A DNA stretch of 41,397 nucleotides from Armatimonadota bacterium (GCA_017993055.1 JAGONM010000033.1:1-41397); one strand, 5' to 3'; positions 18,032 to 27,063 are shown, counted from the stretch's first letter. Translations and numbers: made by a program. The notes: a model not told the origin generated them from the sequence alone.

Positions 18032-18062
18032 TTATTTTTCGCTGAGGCAAGTTATTTTTCGC
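18032..18062. repeat. direct repeat TTATTTTTCGC, two copies
   Basis: Two identical 11-nt copies (18032-18042 and 18052-18062) are exactly 20 bp apart, so they lie nearly on the same face of the helix. They sit in an AT-rich stretch upstream of the recombinase operon. They could be binding sites for a recombinase, an accessory protein or a replication protein. The rest of 17,895-18,143 holds no gene. Confidence 0.5.
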
Positions 18063-18105
18063 GGCGAGTCTAGGACCGCGCCTGTCTTATGCCCAACGGG
18101 ATGCT

Positions 18106-18130
18106 CCCCGGCCCCAATGAGGGGCCGGGG
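18106..18130 (-). terminator. strong hairpin after the TPR-like gene
   Basis: CCCCGGCCCC and GGGGCCGGGG form a perfect 10-bp stem with the loop AATGA, 14 nt downstream of the stop codon of the minus-strand TPR-like gene. No T-run follows on either strand, so it may act with Rho or as an RNA 3' end stabiliser. Confidence 0.5.
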
Positions 18131-18143
18131 CTGCCAGCGGCCC

Positions 18144-18749
18144 TTACCGGCCTTCCTGTTCGTCCTCCTCACGGTCTTTGTCGTAGAGTGCCTTGAGTGC
18201 CGAACTCAGGATCCCCAACGCCCCGGCCAATCCGGCGTTCGCCGGTCCGTCGGCCATCTCAAGCATCGCGAATCCTGCCCTCGCGCTCTTGGTCGCCTCG
18301 GCGGTCTTGCCCTGTACAAGCTGCGAGTGCGCGAGCGTTACCAGTGCACCCCCATATGTTCTCAGGGCGTGCTTGACGTGCGGCAGGCATATGCCTATCG
18401 CCTTCGCGGCCAGTTCCTCTGCCTGCGTACAGTCGCCGGCATCCAGGCACGCCTGTCCCCAAGACTCCGTCGTCTCAGCCAACCGCAAGTCCTCGCATCC
18501 GTACATGGTCTCCTCGAGCGCCGCCAGTTCTTCGAACGTCCTCCGCGAGGCGTCGTGCTCGTCACCGAACTGCAGCGCATGGGCGTAATCACGCATCACC
18601 CTGGTAGTGTCCTCGGACCATCCGTGTCCGCTGTCGTGCAGCTCCCTGAGCGCGGCATGCAGGCATTCCTGCGCGCGCTCGAACTCGAAGTTGCCGATGG
18701 CTTCCACGCCTTCTTGATACAACTCCCGCCATTTCTCTTTCTCCGTCAT
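18144..18749 (-). CDS. TPR-like helical repeat protein
   Basis: This 201-residue all-helical protein has the alternating small and large residue pattern of TPR units: EGVEAIGNFEFERAQECLHA, then RVMRDYAHALQFGDEHDASR, then CLDAGDCTQAEELAAKAIG and LVQGKTAEATKSARAG. It carries no catalytic motif and no signal peptide, so it is probably a cytoplasmic scaffold or partner-binding protein. The start has AAGGAAAT about 5 nt upstream. It is on the same strand as the recombinase operon but separated by a hairpin and a promoter, so it looks like an independent cargo gene of the element. Confidence 0.75.
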   Translation of the reverse strand: MTEKEKWRELYQEGVEAIGNFEFERAQECLHAALRELHDSGHGWSEDTTRVMRDYAHALQFGDEHDASRRTFEELAALEETMYGCEDLRLAETTESWGQACLDAGDCTQAEELAAKAIGICLPHVKHALRTYGGALVTLAHSQLVQGKTAEATKSARAGFAMLEMADGPANAGLAGALGILSSALKALYDKDREEDEQEGR

Positions 18750-19382
18750 CCCATTTCCTTTCTACTGAGTTGATCTCTCAATCTGTCTGAGTCCCGCCTC
18801 CACGGTCCCCGAAAAGAAAAGACTCCGGATGCTTCTCGTCTGCAGGCGACAGGTCCGGACATCGAGTCCGTGTCGTCGTCGGTGCCCGTTATGCATCGCT
18901 CCCGTTCAGCCCAGGGCTGATTCCCGTATCCGATGGGATGCGGGCGGGCCGCCTTCGGCGGACCGCCCCCGACATATTCTGCGATATATGTACAGCTCGG
19001 CATGTGCGCGCCGTTGATCGGCGGGAATCACAAGCCAATCGCATGAGGATTACACGGCAGTTACATCATGATCGCACGCCAGTTGCGGGACGACGTTTCC
19101 GGCGAAAACATGCCTCCTAACGCCGCCACGGCGGGATTACCGCCCCACAAGTGGGGGGAAACGGCTCTTCACGCGTACCCCGGGCTGCTCAAGTCGCATC
19201 TAATGCTTCCGGGGGGTCGCCGATACCTCGGAAACCGCCGCGCCGCAACTGCCTGCCGACGACAGTGACATCCGGGGTGACGGCGGCGCCGACAAGGTCG
19301 CTTACGGCTACTCGATCCCATTTTCGCGTTTGCAGGCTAAATTTTTAAGTTTTGCCCCACTAATATTTGCCCCCACCACTAC
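18750..19382. other. 633-nt noncoding stretch with several dyads
   Basis: No gene is supported here. I see a 12-bp GC-rich hairpin with one mismatch and loop TTC (18942-18968), the dyad ACATAT-N8-ATATGT (18972-18977 and 18986-18991) and a short CCCCA/TGGGG stem near 19144-19156. The base composition changes sharply to AT-rich after 19,330, ahead of the polymerase-like gene. The stretch may hold the element's replication origin or operator sites, which is inference. Confidence 0.45.
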
Positions 19383-19388
19383 TATAAT
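19383..19388 (+). promoter_or_regulatory. -10 box before the polymerase-like gene
   Basis: A perfect TATAAT lies in an AT-rich stretch, without a convincing -35 at normal distance. Transcription from it would start near 19395, leaving a leader of about 130 nt before the ATG at 19529 and making translation starts at or before 19391 unlikely. Confidence 0.45.
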
Positions 19389-19528
19389 AAGTGTGGAGGA
19401 GTAGTTTGCTGTTATCGCAGATGCAGCAAACTACGACCGGTATGAGTTACAGGTCAGTTACCGGTGCCTCCACGGAACAGCCTCATCGTATGGGGACTTC
19501 AGAATACAGTCCGGACGAAGGAGAGATG

Positions 19529-21112
19529 ATGGCATACAACCTCAAACCACTTTGGATCACCGAAGATTACGACAAGCGACTTACCAGCTACGGGATCGCG
19601 TCACCCCAACTGCGCAAACTGCTGCTGTGGAGCACGTCCGGTATGGTGGCCGAGGAGTTAAGCACCCATACGGTCGTCCCACAGCCGTTGATCGAGACGA
19701 TCTTCGGGAGCAACACCCCGCTGGCGGAGGTGGAGACTCGCTGGTCTACTTCGACCACTGTGCCGATCGACATCGTGCCCAGCAACCACTTCTGTGGGCT
19801 GGCGGCGACGCTCCGGATCGAGCTGCCACCCGACTTGCTAGCCCTACACATAGAGGCATGTCGGGCGGGTAACCGTGACAAGCCTGAGAAGTTGAACATG
19901 GTCACCGGCGAGTCCTGGAGCGCCTACAAGGAACGAAAAGAAAGAAACGCGGAGGCTGATGAGGCTCAGGCGTACATTGCCACACTGCCAGCCGGCAGTC
20001 AGGTGCGGGAGATGATCTCTCGACTGGGTCAGCCGCGGGTCGGCAAGTACGTGAACTCATTGCTCCGCGAAAACAAGGAGGGCATCGATGTTGCGCTTGC
20101 CCGACTGCTCTATTCGCCGATCTTTGTCGAGTATGTGTCTCAGGGACCCCTCTGGGATCGGCTGAGTCGGGACCTGGGCGTAGGTCCGGATCGCGAGCAG
20201 GATCTGGTTACCTTGTGGGATCTGTGCAGGTGTGGGATCAAGACCATGACGGGCGCGGTCGGCAAAGAGTTGGCCGAGAAATTCGCGAAGCTGCCGGTAG
20301 TCCAGGAAAGAATGCGACGCTGGAAGGCCTACGAGCGAGCCCACACGCTGTTGGCAGTCAACCGTGGGCCCTACTACAGATGCACCTGCAACTCCCCGCG
20401 CGTATTTGCCGCCGGCGCCAATCTGATGCAGCTGCCCAGAGCTGTCAGGGCTGCGGTATTCGCCGGCTGCTGGAACATCGACATGAGCCAGTGCCAGCTG
20501 CGAATCGTTGCCAAGATCTGGGGCATCCCTGAGGTGAATGCATACCTGCTGAAGGGCGATCCCTGGTCTAACTTGACCGCTGATCTTGGTGTCGATCTAA
20601 GCCGCAAAGATGATGTCAAGCAGATGATCTACTGCACCGTGTACGGTGGGTCGAAGGCCCGGTTGAAGAAAGACCACCCGGACCTCGCGCGCCGCTTCTT
20701 GAAGCACCCGATGGTCTGTGCGCTATGGGCGGCCCGCGAGCGCATCAAGGATCAGATTGCTGAGGCTGGCTACATCGTCGACTGCAATGGTGAGATCCAC
20801 GAAGTGGGGGCCGTAGGTGGTAAAGACTCGAAGTCAGAGTGCATTAGGTCACTGATGGCGCGGCAGGTTCAGAGTTACGAGTTCGCGATGATGGCTGCCG
20901 GCGAATCGGTAGTTGCGAAGGATCATGACATGATGACAGTGGCCTGGCTGCATGATGGGATCTACGTGGCGATCACGAATCATGAGGATTGCGCAGCCTA
21001 CAAGGTCAAGGAGATCGCAGAGGCAATAATCGCTAAAGCTAAAGGGTTTGGCATTACAATGAATGTGGATTCGAAACTATTAGAGAAATCGCGAAAAAGC
21101 TTAGGGGATTAG
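19529..21112 (+). CDS. minimal family A DNA-polymerase-like protein
   Basis: This 527-residue protein has the palm motifs of family A polymerases. ANLMQLPRAVRAAV resembles the NLQNIP...R segment before motif A. Motif A is NIDMSQCQLRIVAKIWG (D318), against DYSQIELRILA in Pol I. Motif B is RKDDVKQMIYCTVYGG (K364, Y368, Y372), in register with the O-helix Lys, Phe and Tyr. Motif C is WLHDGIYV (H475, D476), against HDE. The position equal to Pol I F762 is Tyr, as in T7 DNA polymerase. No 3'-5' exonuclease motifs are seen in the first 300 residues. I chose ATG 19529 (AAGGAG 5 nt upstream); 19526 is equally possible. It may replicate the element; activity is inference, and the Gly in motif C is unusual. 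Confidence 0.75.
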   Translation: MAYNLKPLWITEDYDKRLTSYGIASPQLRKLLLWSTSGMVAEELSTHTVVPQPLIETIFGSNTPLAEVETRWSTSTTVPIDIVPSNHFCGLAATLRIELPPDLLALHIEACRAGNRDKPEKLNMVTGESWSAYKERKERNAEADEAQAYIATLPAGSQVREMISRLGQPRVGKYVNSLLRENKEGIDVALARLLYSPIFVEYVSQGPLWDRLSRDLGVGPDREQDLVTLWDLCRCGIKTMTGAVGKELAEKFAKLPVVQERMRRWKAYERAHTLLAVNRGPYYRCTCNSPRVFAAGANLMQLPRAVRAAVFAGCWNIDMSQCQLRIVAKIWGIPEVNAYLLKGDPWSNLTADLGVDLSRKDDVKQMIYCTVYGGSKARLKKDHPDLARRFLKHPMVCALWAARERIKDQIAEAGYIVDCNGEIHEVGAVGGKDSKSECIRSLMARQVQSYEFAMMAAGESVVAKDHDMMTVAWLHDGIYVAITNHEDCAAYKVKEIAEAIIAKAKGFGITMNVDSKLLEKSRKSLGD

Positions 21113-21149
21113 ATTAGATTTGAGGTACTTTACTGACTGATTAGCTTAC

Positions 21150-21168
21150 TAACCCTTACTTTGGGTTA
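21150..21168 (+). terminator. hairpin after the polymerase-like gene
   Basis: TAACCC and GGGTTA form a 6-bp stem with a 7-nt loop, 37 nt after the stop codon, in an AT-rich region. It is a weak terminator candidate. Confidence 0.35.
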
Positions 21169-21196
21169 TTAGACTAAGTGAGCGAGAAAAGGTACA

Positions 21197-21376
21197 GGTG
21201 CCACCTCCACGCACGAATTTCGCAAAAAGACCCCGCCGATTGGCATTTTCCACCAGGAATACACGTGTAACAAATCGACCCCCCCGAGAAAAAAAATGAC
21301 CCACAACGACTTGGAGGCACTGGCAAGCGAGATCTGATCGGCGCAGATCGCGGCGTCCAGCGCAATACCGATCGAC
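21197..21376 (+). other. open frame ahead of the beta-rich gene, broken by an in-frame TGA
   Basis: The frame of the next gene is open upstream back to 21173, with a GTG at 21197 (AAAAGG about 5 nt before it) and an ATG at 21296, except for one TGA at 21335-21337. Between ATG and TGA it reads MTHNDLEALASEI, and after the TGA SAQIAASSAIPID before the Met at 21377. Both sides look like the same amphipathic N-terminus. This can be a nonsense mutation, a recoded stop, or chance. Runs of 7 C (21279-21285) and 8 A (21289-21296) lie just upstream. Confidence 0.3.
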
Positions 21377-22174
21377 ATGTTCGACACAAGATACCTCGCG
21401 GACGATTCCACCGCCTCCGTCAGCGCCGAGTTCGGCCAGGCAACCCTCCGAACAACCGGCGAATCCGACTGGCTAACCGCGACCGATCTTGCCGGCAACA
21501 CCTGGATACCCGCATCTACAAAGATCCGCTACGCGTGCAACACCGATGGGTCCGCGCCCACTGCATATCTCGAAAGCGCAGACGCAGAAGCCTGCCTCGA
21601 CGGCGACCGCGGAACCATGTGGGTCGAGGAGACCGGAAGCAGCACCGACGTGTTCCTCGAGATTCAAGTACCTACGGACGTTATGACCAACATGCTGGCG
21701 AATACGCTCGTGCTCCGCCCGTTCCCTGTGCTGTGCCACGATCTGGTTTCGGTGGATGTGATATCAACCAGCGGGAACGTATACTCGCTGTCCGGCGCAA
21801 GGCTCGCTTACCTCCCCGGATACTCTACGGGAGATGAGATAGTACACTGCATTGGCGACATCCGCCTGTTCTTCCCGCCGACCGCGGTTGCATCGCTCAG
21901 GATACACCTGCAGGCGGGCGCGTTCCCGTACTGGGGATTCTCGGAGGTGTCGCTTAAGACCACGACGTTCGCATCGACCTCCAGCCTGTCGCTCGACCTT
22001 GCCGCGGTGGCCGGCACCTCGAGCCTCTCCGCGGCCGAGCTGTGCGGGGACGATTCGGAGTACCTCTCGGCGTTCCCTGCTACCATAGTGGGCAACACCG
22101 TGAAGTGGGGCCTCACACAGCGGGGCGCGGGGTACACGCCGGTGATCACCTCGGTGCGGACGGAGTGGTTGTGA
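21377..22174 (+). CDS. beta-rich hypothetical protein of phage-structural type
   Basis: A 265-residue protein with no close family recognised. The composition (Ser, Thr, Ala, Val, few Lys) and the predicted strands fit a jelly-roll or tail-fibre-like fold. The segment ACLDGDRGTMWVEETG followed by VFLEIQVP resembles discoidin (F5/8 type C) carbohydrate-binding domains, where D-G-D-x-x-T-x-W precedes a strand ending in -P. It has no signal peptide. No ribosome site stands in front of the ATG, and an open frame continues upstream up to an in-frame TGA, so the true N-terminus may be longer. Confidence 0.6.
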   Translation: MFDTRYLADDSTASVSAEFGQATLRTTGESDWLTATDLAGNTWIPASTKIRYACNTDGSAPTAYLESADAEACLDGDRGTMWVEETGSSTDVFLEIQVPTDVMTNMLANTLVLRPFPVLCHDLVSVDVISTSGNVYSLSGARLAYLPGYSTGDEIVHCIGDIRLFFPPTAVASLRIHLQAGAFPYWGFSEVSLKTTTFASTSSLSLDLAAVAGTSSLSAAELCGDDSEYLSAFPATIVGNTVKWGLTQRGAGYTPVITSVRTEWL

Positions 22175-22198
22175 TGCCGGCGCGAAGGGCCGGGATCG

Positions 22199-22229
22199 CC
22201 GAACGGTCGTTTCCCGTGCGACCGTTCGG
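22199..22229. repeat. perfect 11-bp hairpin after the beta-rich gene
   Basis: The arms CCGAACGGTCG (22199-22209) and CGACCGTTCGG (22219-22229) enclose a 9-nt loop, 25 nt after the stop codon. There is no T-run on either strand. It may be a terminator helper or a protein-binding dyad. Confidence 0.6.
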
Positions 22230-22381
22230 ACCCGCGAAAAGACGTGGGCCTTCCACGCGCCCTCTCATGCGCGCGCGGGCGGGAAGGCCGTCATCCTGAC
22301 ACCGGACGGGGTATGGTCCGGAACGATGGTCGTATCGTCCGACTGCTAGCCTCAACTGAACCGGTGCAACACCGGAGACAT

Positions 22382-22437
22382 ACGGGCGGATCCCCTTCGC
22401 ATTGTCACGGTGGGTCCCCCTTGGGTTGTCCATCACA
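22382..22437. mobile_element. decayed IS21-family right end
   Basis: These 56 nt align without gaps to the right end of the intact IS21 element at 29,431-29,486. The outer part (GGTGGGTCCCCCTTGGGTTG against GGTGGGCCCCTTTTGGGTTG) and the inner repeat (CGGGCGGATCCCC against CGGGTGGGTCCCT) are both recognisable. The copy ends in CACA like the intact element. About 70-75 percent of positions agree by eye. No istAB remnant is attached, so this is a solo end of a related, older insertion. Confidence 0.7.
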
Positions 22438-22584
22438 GCCCTGCAGCAACAAGAGTCAGGGAAGCGATCCATCTGAGTCTCTGATGTCCCATTCGATGAT
22501 TCTCCCTGCCCACCTATAGGAGAGACTACGGTGCCGTAGCTCCGGGAAGCCGACTGCCGGGTGCAGACTCCGCGATGAGCCTAA

Positions 22585-23301
22585 TCAGTACGTCCACGTC
22601 TCGTGCGCCAACGGCTCGCGGTTCAGTTCCTCGCGATTCAGTCGCCACTGGGGAAGGAATGCATCCATATGAGCCTTGAACGCATCGCTATGGAGGCGTT
22701 CGAGAAGATGGACCATCTCGTGAACCACAAGGTACTCGAGACACTGCGGCGACTTCTTGATCAACTCCAGGTTGAGCCATATCCGAGCCGCTTGCGCATT
22801 ACATGATCCCCACCTGGTCTTCATCTGCTTGATTCCCCAGTCGGCCACGGTCACGCCGATGATCGGCTCCCATTTCGCAATCATGGGTGCAGCTTGAGCC
22901 TTCAGTTGCCTACGGTACCACTGAAGAAAGATGCGCTCACGCGTCGCCGTGTCACTGCCTTTCCGCACGTACAGGTCAATTCTCTTCTTACCGCGAAGCT
23001 CCACTCTGGGCCAGCCGTCATGGTAGATCACGTTCAGCAGGTAGCGCAGTCCCTGGAAGTAGTGGCTCTCCCCGGATACGTACTCACGCGCCGATTGCCG
23101 CTCCTGCTCCTGGAAACTCCTCTGCTGGCGTCGAATCCAGCCCAGCTTCGAGATAACCGCGAGCCTCACCGCCTCGTCGTTGACGCGCAAGGGCACGGCG
23201 ACGCGCACCCTCCCTGCTGGCGGGTAGACGGCAAGGTGCAAATTCTTGATGTCCTTGCGGACCACATCCACGGTTAGGTCGTTGACGGTGATCTGATGCA
23301 T
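22585..23301 (-). CDS. YgjP/DUF45-type metallopeptidase linked to the type I restriction operon
   Basis: The 238-residue protein has the zincin motif VVHEMVHLLERLHSDAF (HExxH with a downstream ligand region) and the family's WGSCNAQAARIWLNLELIKK just before it. Proteins of this YgjP-like M48-related group are often found directly downstream of hsdR, as here, with 2 nt between stop and start. The role is not established: it may process or remove restriction subunits. It is the last gene of the minus-strand operon hsdM-hsdS-hsdR. Confidence 0.9.
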   Translation of the reverse strand: MHQITVNDLTVDVVRKDIKNLHLAVYPPAGRVRVAVPLRVNDEAVRLAVISKLGWIRRQQRSFQEQERQSAREYVSGESHYFQGLRYLLNVIYHDGWPRVELRGKKRIDLYVRKGSDTATRERIFLQWYRRQLKAQAAPMIAKWEPIIGVTVADWGIKQMKTRWGSCNAQAARIWLNLELIKKSPQCLEYLVVHEMVHLLERLHSDAFKAHMDAFLPQWRLNREELNREPLAHETWTY

Positions 23302-23303
23302 GT

Positions 23304-26300
23304 TCAGTACTCAGGCTGGTTTTTCACAAGGTTGAAGATCTCCTCGACGAAGTCCTCACCCTCCACGTGTCGACGTATCGCGTTGCGCACTTCTTTCTCT
23401 TTGAACCTGTTCCCCCGCCAATCATCCTTCTTCGTCCGGCGGATATCATCGTCCAGTGTGACGGCGAGGGCTTCGTCCTTCCCGAGGTTGTCGTAAAGCG
23501 CTCTTCTGGCAGTGCTGTTCATCGCCTGCGGGTAGTCCGCCCCGCCACCGGGATTCTTTACCCTTCTGGTGATTTCGACGATCTTGGCCAGGTATTCCTC
23601 ATAGTCGAGTGCCAGTTCTTTGCGCTCCTGGATCAGGTTGTCCAGCAACTCCGACATCTTCTCATAGTACTTGGGGTTGATTGGCTGCTCGTCGATGATG
23701 ACCCTTCGCAGGTTGTTCTCGATCGTCTCGGCAGCGGCTTCCTTGTTGCCTGCGATTCCTTTGGGGAGCGCATTGACCCCCTCTTCCCCTCGCTCAAGCA
23801 GGACCTGTATCAAGCTCATGTCATCCAGGTCGGAAATCTTCTCGCTTTCCTCGGCACGGATGTAGGTATCTATGAGATGCCGCATGTCCGGTTCGTACGC
23901 CTTGAGGTCGATATAGTCGCCACTGGCGAGCCTTACCTCAGTGCGTGCCCTCTCGAAATGATCGACCTCCTGCTTCAACTGCTCGATCTCCTCCGGCGTA
24001 TACCCGGCTTCAGGCAGTTCGTTTGCGAGGTTGGCGTATGCGCGGATCAAAGAGGCCGTGAGTTTGTATAGGGCAATCCGCCTCGGCTCGTTCCCCTTCA
24101 GCGCCTCCTTGTCGGTGGTATCGCGGGCGCAGAAGTAGCGCAGGTGGGCAGCCGTATCCTTCGGCGGCTCTACGGGCTCACACAGTGCTCTGACTGCCTC
24201 TCGCGCCTCCTCCAGCTGTTCTCTCGCCTTCACCAGGCGGTTGCTCAAGAGTCCGCGAACGTCCTCGGCATCAAAGCCGTCGAACACCTCCGAGGTGTAG
24301 TCTATGAAGGCGGTCTCAAGGCTTCGGAACAGGTCCTTGTAGTCAATGACATACCCGTATTCTTTGTCATCGCCGTCCAGTCGGTTGACTCGGCAAATGG
24401 CCTGGAACAAACCGTGGTCGCGCATGTGCTTGTCTATGTAGAGGTAAGTCGCAGGAGGAGCATCGAAGCCGGTCAGCAGCTTGTCGACGACAATGAGGAG
24501 CTTCATCTGCCCCGGCTCCTCGATGAACTTCTTCTTTACCTCCTTTTCGAACTCCTCGACTCTGTTGACTGCCCGCTCGGGGTCTTGCCTGAACCAGTCC
24601 GCAAGCATTTTCTTGTATATCTCATACTCGCGCAGTCGCTCCGTGACTCCTTCGCCGGTTTCCTCCCCTTTGATCTCCGAGACGTTCGGAACGTAGGACG
24701 TAACGATGGCGCACTTATCGAAGCCGTTGTTGGTGAAAAGCTCATAGAGCCTGCATGCCTGATAGATGCTCCCGGAGACGAGCATGGCGTTCCCTCTGCC
24801 GCTCTGCAGGCGGTCGCGGGTCGCCATATCCAGCATGATATCCGCAGCGATCTTCTCCAAGCGTGAGAGGGAACTGAGCACCTTCTTCATGGTGCCCCAT
24901 TTCTCCTTAAGCTGGGCGATAGCAACATCGTTCAGCCCCTTCGTCTTGGCGTCGAACCACTGATCAATCTTCTCCTGCGATGTAATGTTCTGGTCAATGT
25001 CACGGGCCTCGTACCGCAGGTCGAGCACCACGCCGTCTTTCACTGCTTCGTCGAACTTGTAGGTGTGGATGTACTTGCCGAAGACCTCGATGCTTCTCTG
25101 CTTGTCCGCCTTCAGGAGGGGCGTGCCGGTAAAGCCGATGAGCATAGCGTTAGGCAGTACTTCCTTCATGGCTTTGTGAAGTTCACCGGACTGCGTACGG
25201 TGGCATTCGTCTACGAAGACGTATATGTCACCCTTTGCATTGAAGCCGGGAGGGAGATTGCGCTTCACCTCATCAATGAAGCCCTCTATGTCCGGTTCTT
25301 CCTTGCCGGCAAACTTGTGGACCAGGGAGCACATCAGCATGGGGATGGCAGCATTCAGTTGGCTGACGAGGTCCTGGCCGCTCTTAGTGCGATAGATATC
25401 CTCGCCGACGCCCTTGAACACCCGCTCTATCTGCTCGTCGAGTTCCGTGCGGTCGGTGATGATCAGTACTCTGGCGTTCGTGACGTTCTCCCGAATCCAC
25501 TTTGCCAGCCACACCATGACGAGGCTCTTGCCGCTGCCCTGCGTGTGCCAGATGATACCGCCCTCTCGTCGTCTCACATGGTCGTGGGCCGCCTTGACGC
25601 CGAAGTACTGGTTGTGGCGGCAGAGCTTCTTCACCCCTGCGTCGAACACTATGAAGTCATGGACGATCTCCAGCAGGCGCTCCTTCGCGCAAAGCTGAGC
25701 GAGACTCCGATGGAGCGGGTTCTCGATCTCGCTCTCTTCCTTCCACTTGAGGTAATACTTCTCGGGCGTTCCGATAGTCCCGTAACGAAGCCCTTCGGTA
25801 TCGTTACCGGCCATCACCAACTGTGCTGTGGAGAAGAACCGCTCGATGAAGACGGGTTTCTGGCTGTCGAGGTTCTGGCGGATGCCCTCGCTGACGGAGA
25901 CGATGGAGCGCTTCAGTTCCAGTATACCGAGGGCGATCCCGTTCACGTAGAGCACCACGTCCGGGCGCTTGTCGTGCTTTCCGCTGACGGTGACCTCCTC
26001 CGCGACGGCGAAGTGGTTCTCCAGTGGATTCTCCCAATCTATCAGCCAGACGTTCTCATACTGCTCGCCGACATCGGCCTTCACCTGCACGCCGTAACGA
26101 AGAAGGGTGTACACCTCCTTGTTCACATCGTAGAGACTTCTGGCCTGGTCGCCCGCGACCTTGCCGAGCTCATACAGAGCCTTGCGGATCAGTGCTTCGT
26201 CATAGCCGCGCCTCTGCAGGTAGGCGCGCAGGAGGTCCTGCTCGATGTTCCTATTATCCTCGCGGTCCTGCCGGTTGCCAAGGTAGTCGTACCCGAGGTT

Positions 26301-26363
26301 GTCCCGGAATAGCTTTATCACCCGGTTCTGCGTCGCGCGTTCCCTTTCGCCTACGGTGCTCAT
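23304..26363 (-). CDS. hsdR: type I restriction enzyme subunit R
   Basis: The 1019 residues follow the HsdR order. The N-terminal PD-(D/E)xK nuclease shows P134-D135 and E149-L-K151 ([19 protein letters not shown]). Helicase motor domains follow, with Walker A in HTQGSGKS (274-280), the DEAD-type box VFVDECHR (385-388) and motif VI in AICRVNRL. A helical C-terminus binds the methylase complex. HsdR translocates DNA from an unmethylated site and cuts at random distance. Its ATG overlaps the hsdS stop (ATGA) and should be coupled to it. Since an IS21 element now splits hsdS, transcription from the operon promoter may not reach this gene. Confidence 0.95.
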   Translation of the reverse strand: MSTVGERERATQNRVIKLFRDNLGYDYLGNRQDREDNRNIEQDLLRAYLQRRGYDEALIRKALYELGKVAGDQARSLYDVNKEVYTLLRYGVQVKADVGEQYENVWLIDWENPLENHFAVAEEVTVSGKHDKRPDVVLYVNGIALGILELKRSIVSVSEGIRQNLDSQKPVFIERFFSTAQLVMAGNDTEGLRYGTIGTPEKYYLKWKEESEIENPLHRSLAQLCAKERLLEIVHDFIVFDAGVKKLCRHNQYFGVKAAHDHVRRREGGIIWHTQGSGKSLVMVWLAKWIRENVTNARVLIITDRTELDEQIERVFKGVGEDIYRTKSGQDLVSQLNAAIPMLMCSLVHKFAGKEEPDIEGFIDEVKRNLPPGFNAKGDIYVFVDECHRTQSGELHKAMKEVLPNAMLIGFTGTPLLKADKQRSIEVFGKYIHTYKFDEAVKDGVVLDLRYEARDIDQNITSQEKIDQWFDAKTKGLNDVAIAQLKEKWGTMKKVLSSLSRLEKIAADIMLDMATRDRLQSGRGNAMLVSGSIYQACRLYELFTNNGFDKCAIVTSYVPNVSEIKGEETGEGVTERLREYEIYKKMLADWFRQDPERAVNRVEEFEKEVKKKFIEEPGQMKLLIVVDKLLTGFDAPPATYLYIDKHMRDHGLFQAICRVNRLDGDDKEYGYVIDYKDLFRSLETAFIDYTSEVFDGFDAEDVRGLLSNRLVKAREQLEEAREAVRALCEPVEPPKDTAAHLRYFCARDTTDKEALKGNEPRRIALYKLTASLIRAYANLANELPEAGYTPEEIEQLKQEVDHFERARTEVRLASGDYIDLKAYEPDMRHLIDTYIRAEESEKISDLDDMSLIQVLLERGEEGVNALPKGIAGNKEAAAETIENNLRRVIIDEQPINPKYYEKMSELLDNLIQERKELALDYEEYLAKIVEITRRVKNPGGGADYPQAMNSTARRALYDNLGKDEALAVTLDDDIRRTKKDDWRGNRFKEKEVRNAIRRHVEGEDFVEEIFNLVKNQPEY

Positions 26364-27034
26364 ATCAGCCTGATCCTCCCCGTGAGAAGTTCCTGCATCA
26401 TGCCTTGCTTGATCAGTGTTGTCTTGTCCCGTCTCTGTTCAAGCACAGCGATCTCGGCGTCCATGTCTGAGAGCACCCCGGCGATGGCTTGTTGCTCTCG
26501 GAGAGGCGGGAGCCTCACCTCATAATCTATGAACGTTGACGCATATACATGACGAATCGTGCTCCCCTGAGATAGTGCTACAATGCGACTACGATGTGAC
26601 CGCAGACTCAAGAGACGTGAAAGAAAGGATACATCCGCAGAAGTCCTGTATAGCAGAACATCACCACCAACGGCTACAGGGAAGCCCCCTGTGAAGGCTG
26701 TAGCCTGCCCGATGTTCTCCAGCATGTTTGAGGCGCTCGCGATGAGAAGATGTGGCATACTGATCGTGTGCGTGTTCTCCGGGAGCTTTGCGTAGTTCCG
26801 AATGTGGGAAGCGGCTATGACTTCCCCGAAGTCAGTGTAGATAGCTGTGTACGGAATGGCAGGAAGCCAACCGGTTGAGGACAGCGCATCTTTCGACAAC
26901 CCTCTCCCCTTGGAAAACTGGCCGATCTCCCCCAGTGTCTGCACGTCCCACTCCCCGCTGAACCCAGGCAGGCGGGTCCTGCCGGTGAGAAGTTGCTGCA
27001 TGGTAGCCTGCTTGATATCGCGCTTCTTGGCGAT
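26360..27034 (-). pseudogene. hsdS: hsdS, 3' part (C-terminal target recognition half), cut off by IS21
   Basis: The part encodes the central conserved region IAKKRDIKQATMQQLLTG, the second target recognition domain and the distal repeat [21 protein letters not shown], ending RIRLI. Its stop overlaps hsdR (ATGA). Joining 29,996-29,487 to 27,028-26,360, with one copy of the 6-bp duplication removed, gives exactly 393 codons in frame with ...KLIAKKRDIK... across the junction. The insertion is therefore recent and the gene has no other lesion. A frame from inside the IS (TTG at 27085) is open into this part, so the half subunit might still be made; half-HsdS proteins can dimerise and work in some type I systems. 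Confidence 0.95.
27029..27034. repeat. target site duplication GGCGAT, left copy
   Basis: GGCGAT here and at 29,487-29,492 flank the IS21 element directly on both sides, which is the size expected for this family. Confidence 0.9.
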
Positions 27035-27063
27035 TGTGTTTGATAAACTAAACGGGGCCCACC
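27035..27063. repeat. IS21 left terminal inverted repeat
   Basis: It matches the reverse complement of 29,458-29,486 at 25 of 29 positions, with the core GGGGCCCACC identical at both ends. Confidence 0.92.

Larger units (their letters stand above)
15946..22437. mobile_element. candidate integrative element in tRNA-Asn (right end uncertain)
   Basis: The left boundary is the tRNA-Asn gene, inside which the recombinase gene ends. Content runs from serine recombinase and coupled small protein to TPR-like protein, family A polymerase-like protein and phage-like beta-rich protein. Several gaps are AT-rich compared with the flanks. I set the right end provisionally at the decayed IS21-type end near 22.44 kb, before the restriction genes. 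I found no second copy of the tRNA 3' end in the window, so the true right junction may lie elsewhere or be short, as serine recombinases need only a small shared core. Confidence 0.45.
22175..22584. other. 410-nt structured noncoding stretch
   Basis: No gene is supported. Besides the hairpin and the IS end listed separately, it holds arms GGCCTTCC (22248-22255) and GGAAGGCC with GCCC/GGGC nested inside, CCGGTG-CAA-CACCGG (22361-22375), and the dyad CTACGG-TG-CCGTAG (22526-22539). Such a series of stems at the boundary between the recombinase element and the restriction genes may mark the right end of the element. Confidence 0.5.

Noticed and set aside
21178-21269. 30-codon frame from GTG at 21178 as a small phage gene
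   Set aside because: It looks slightly protein-like but has no ribosome site at a normal distance and competes with another open frame in the same place.
21169-21501. Minus-strand 110-codon frame
   Set aside because: It lacks a ribosome site and overlaps the plus-strand beta-rich gene; the composition looks random.
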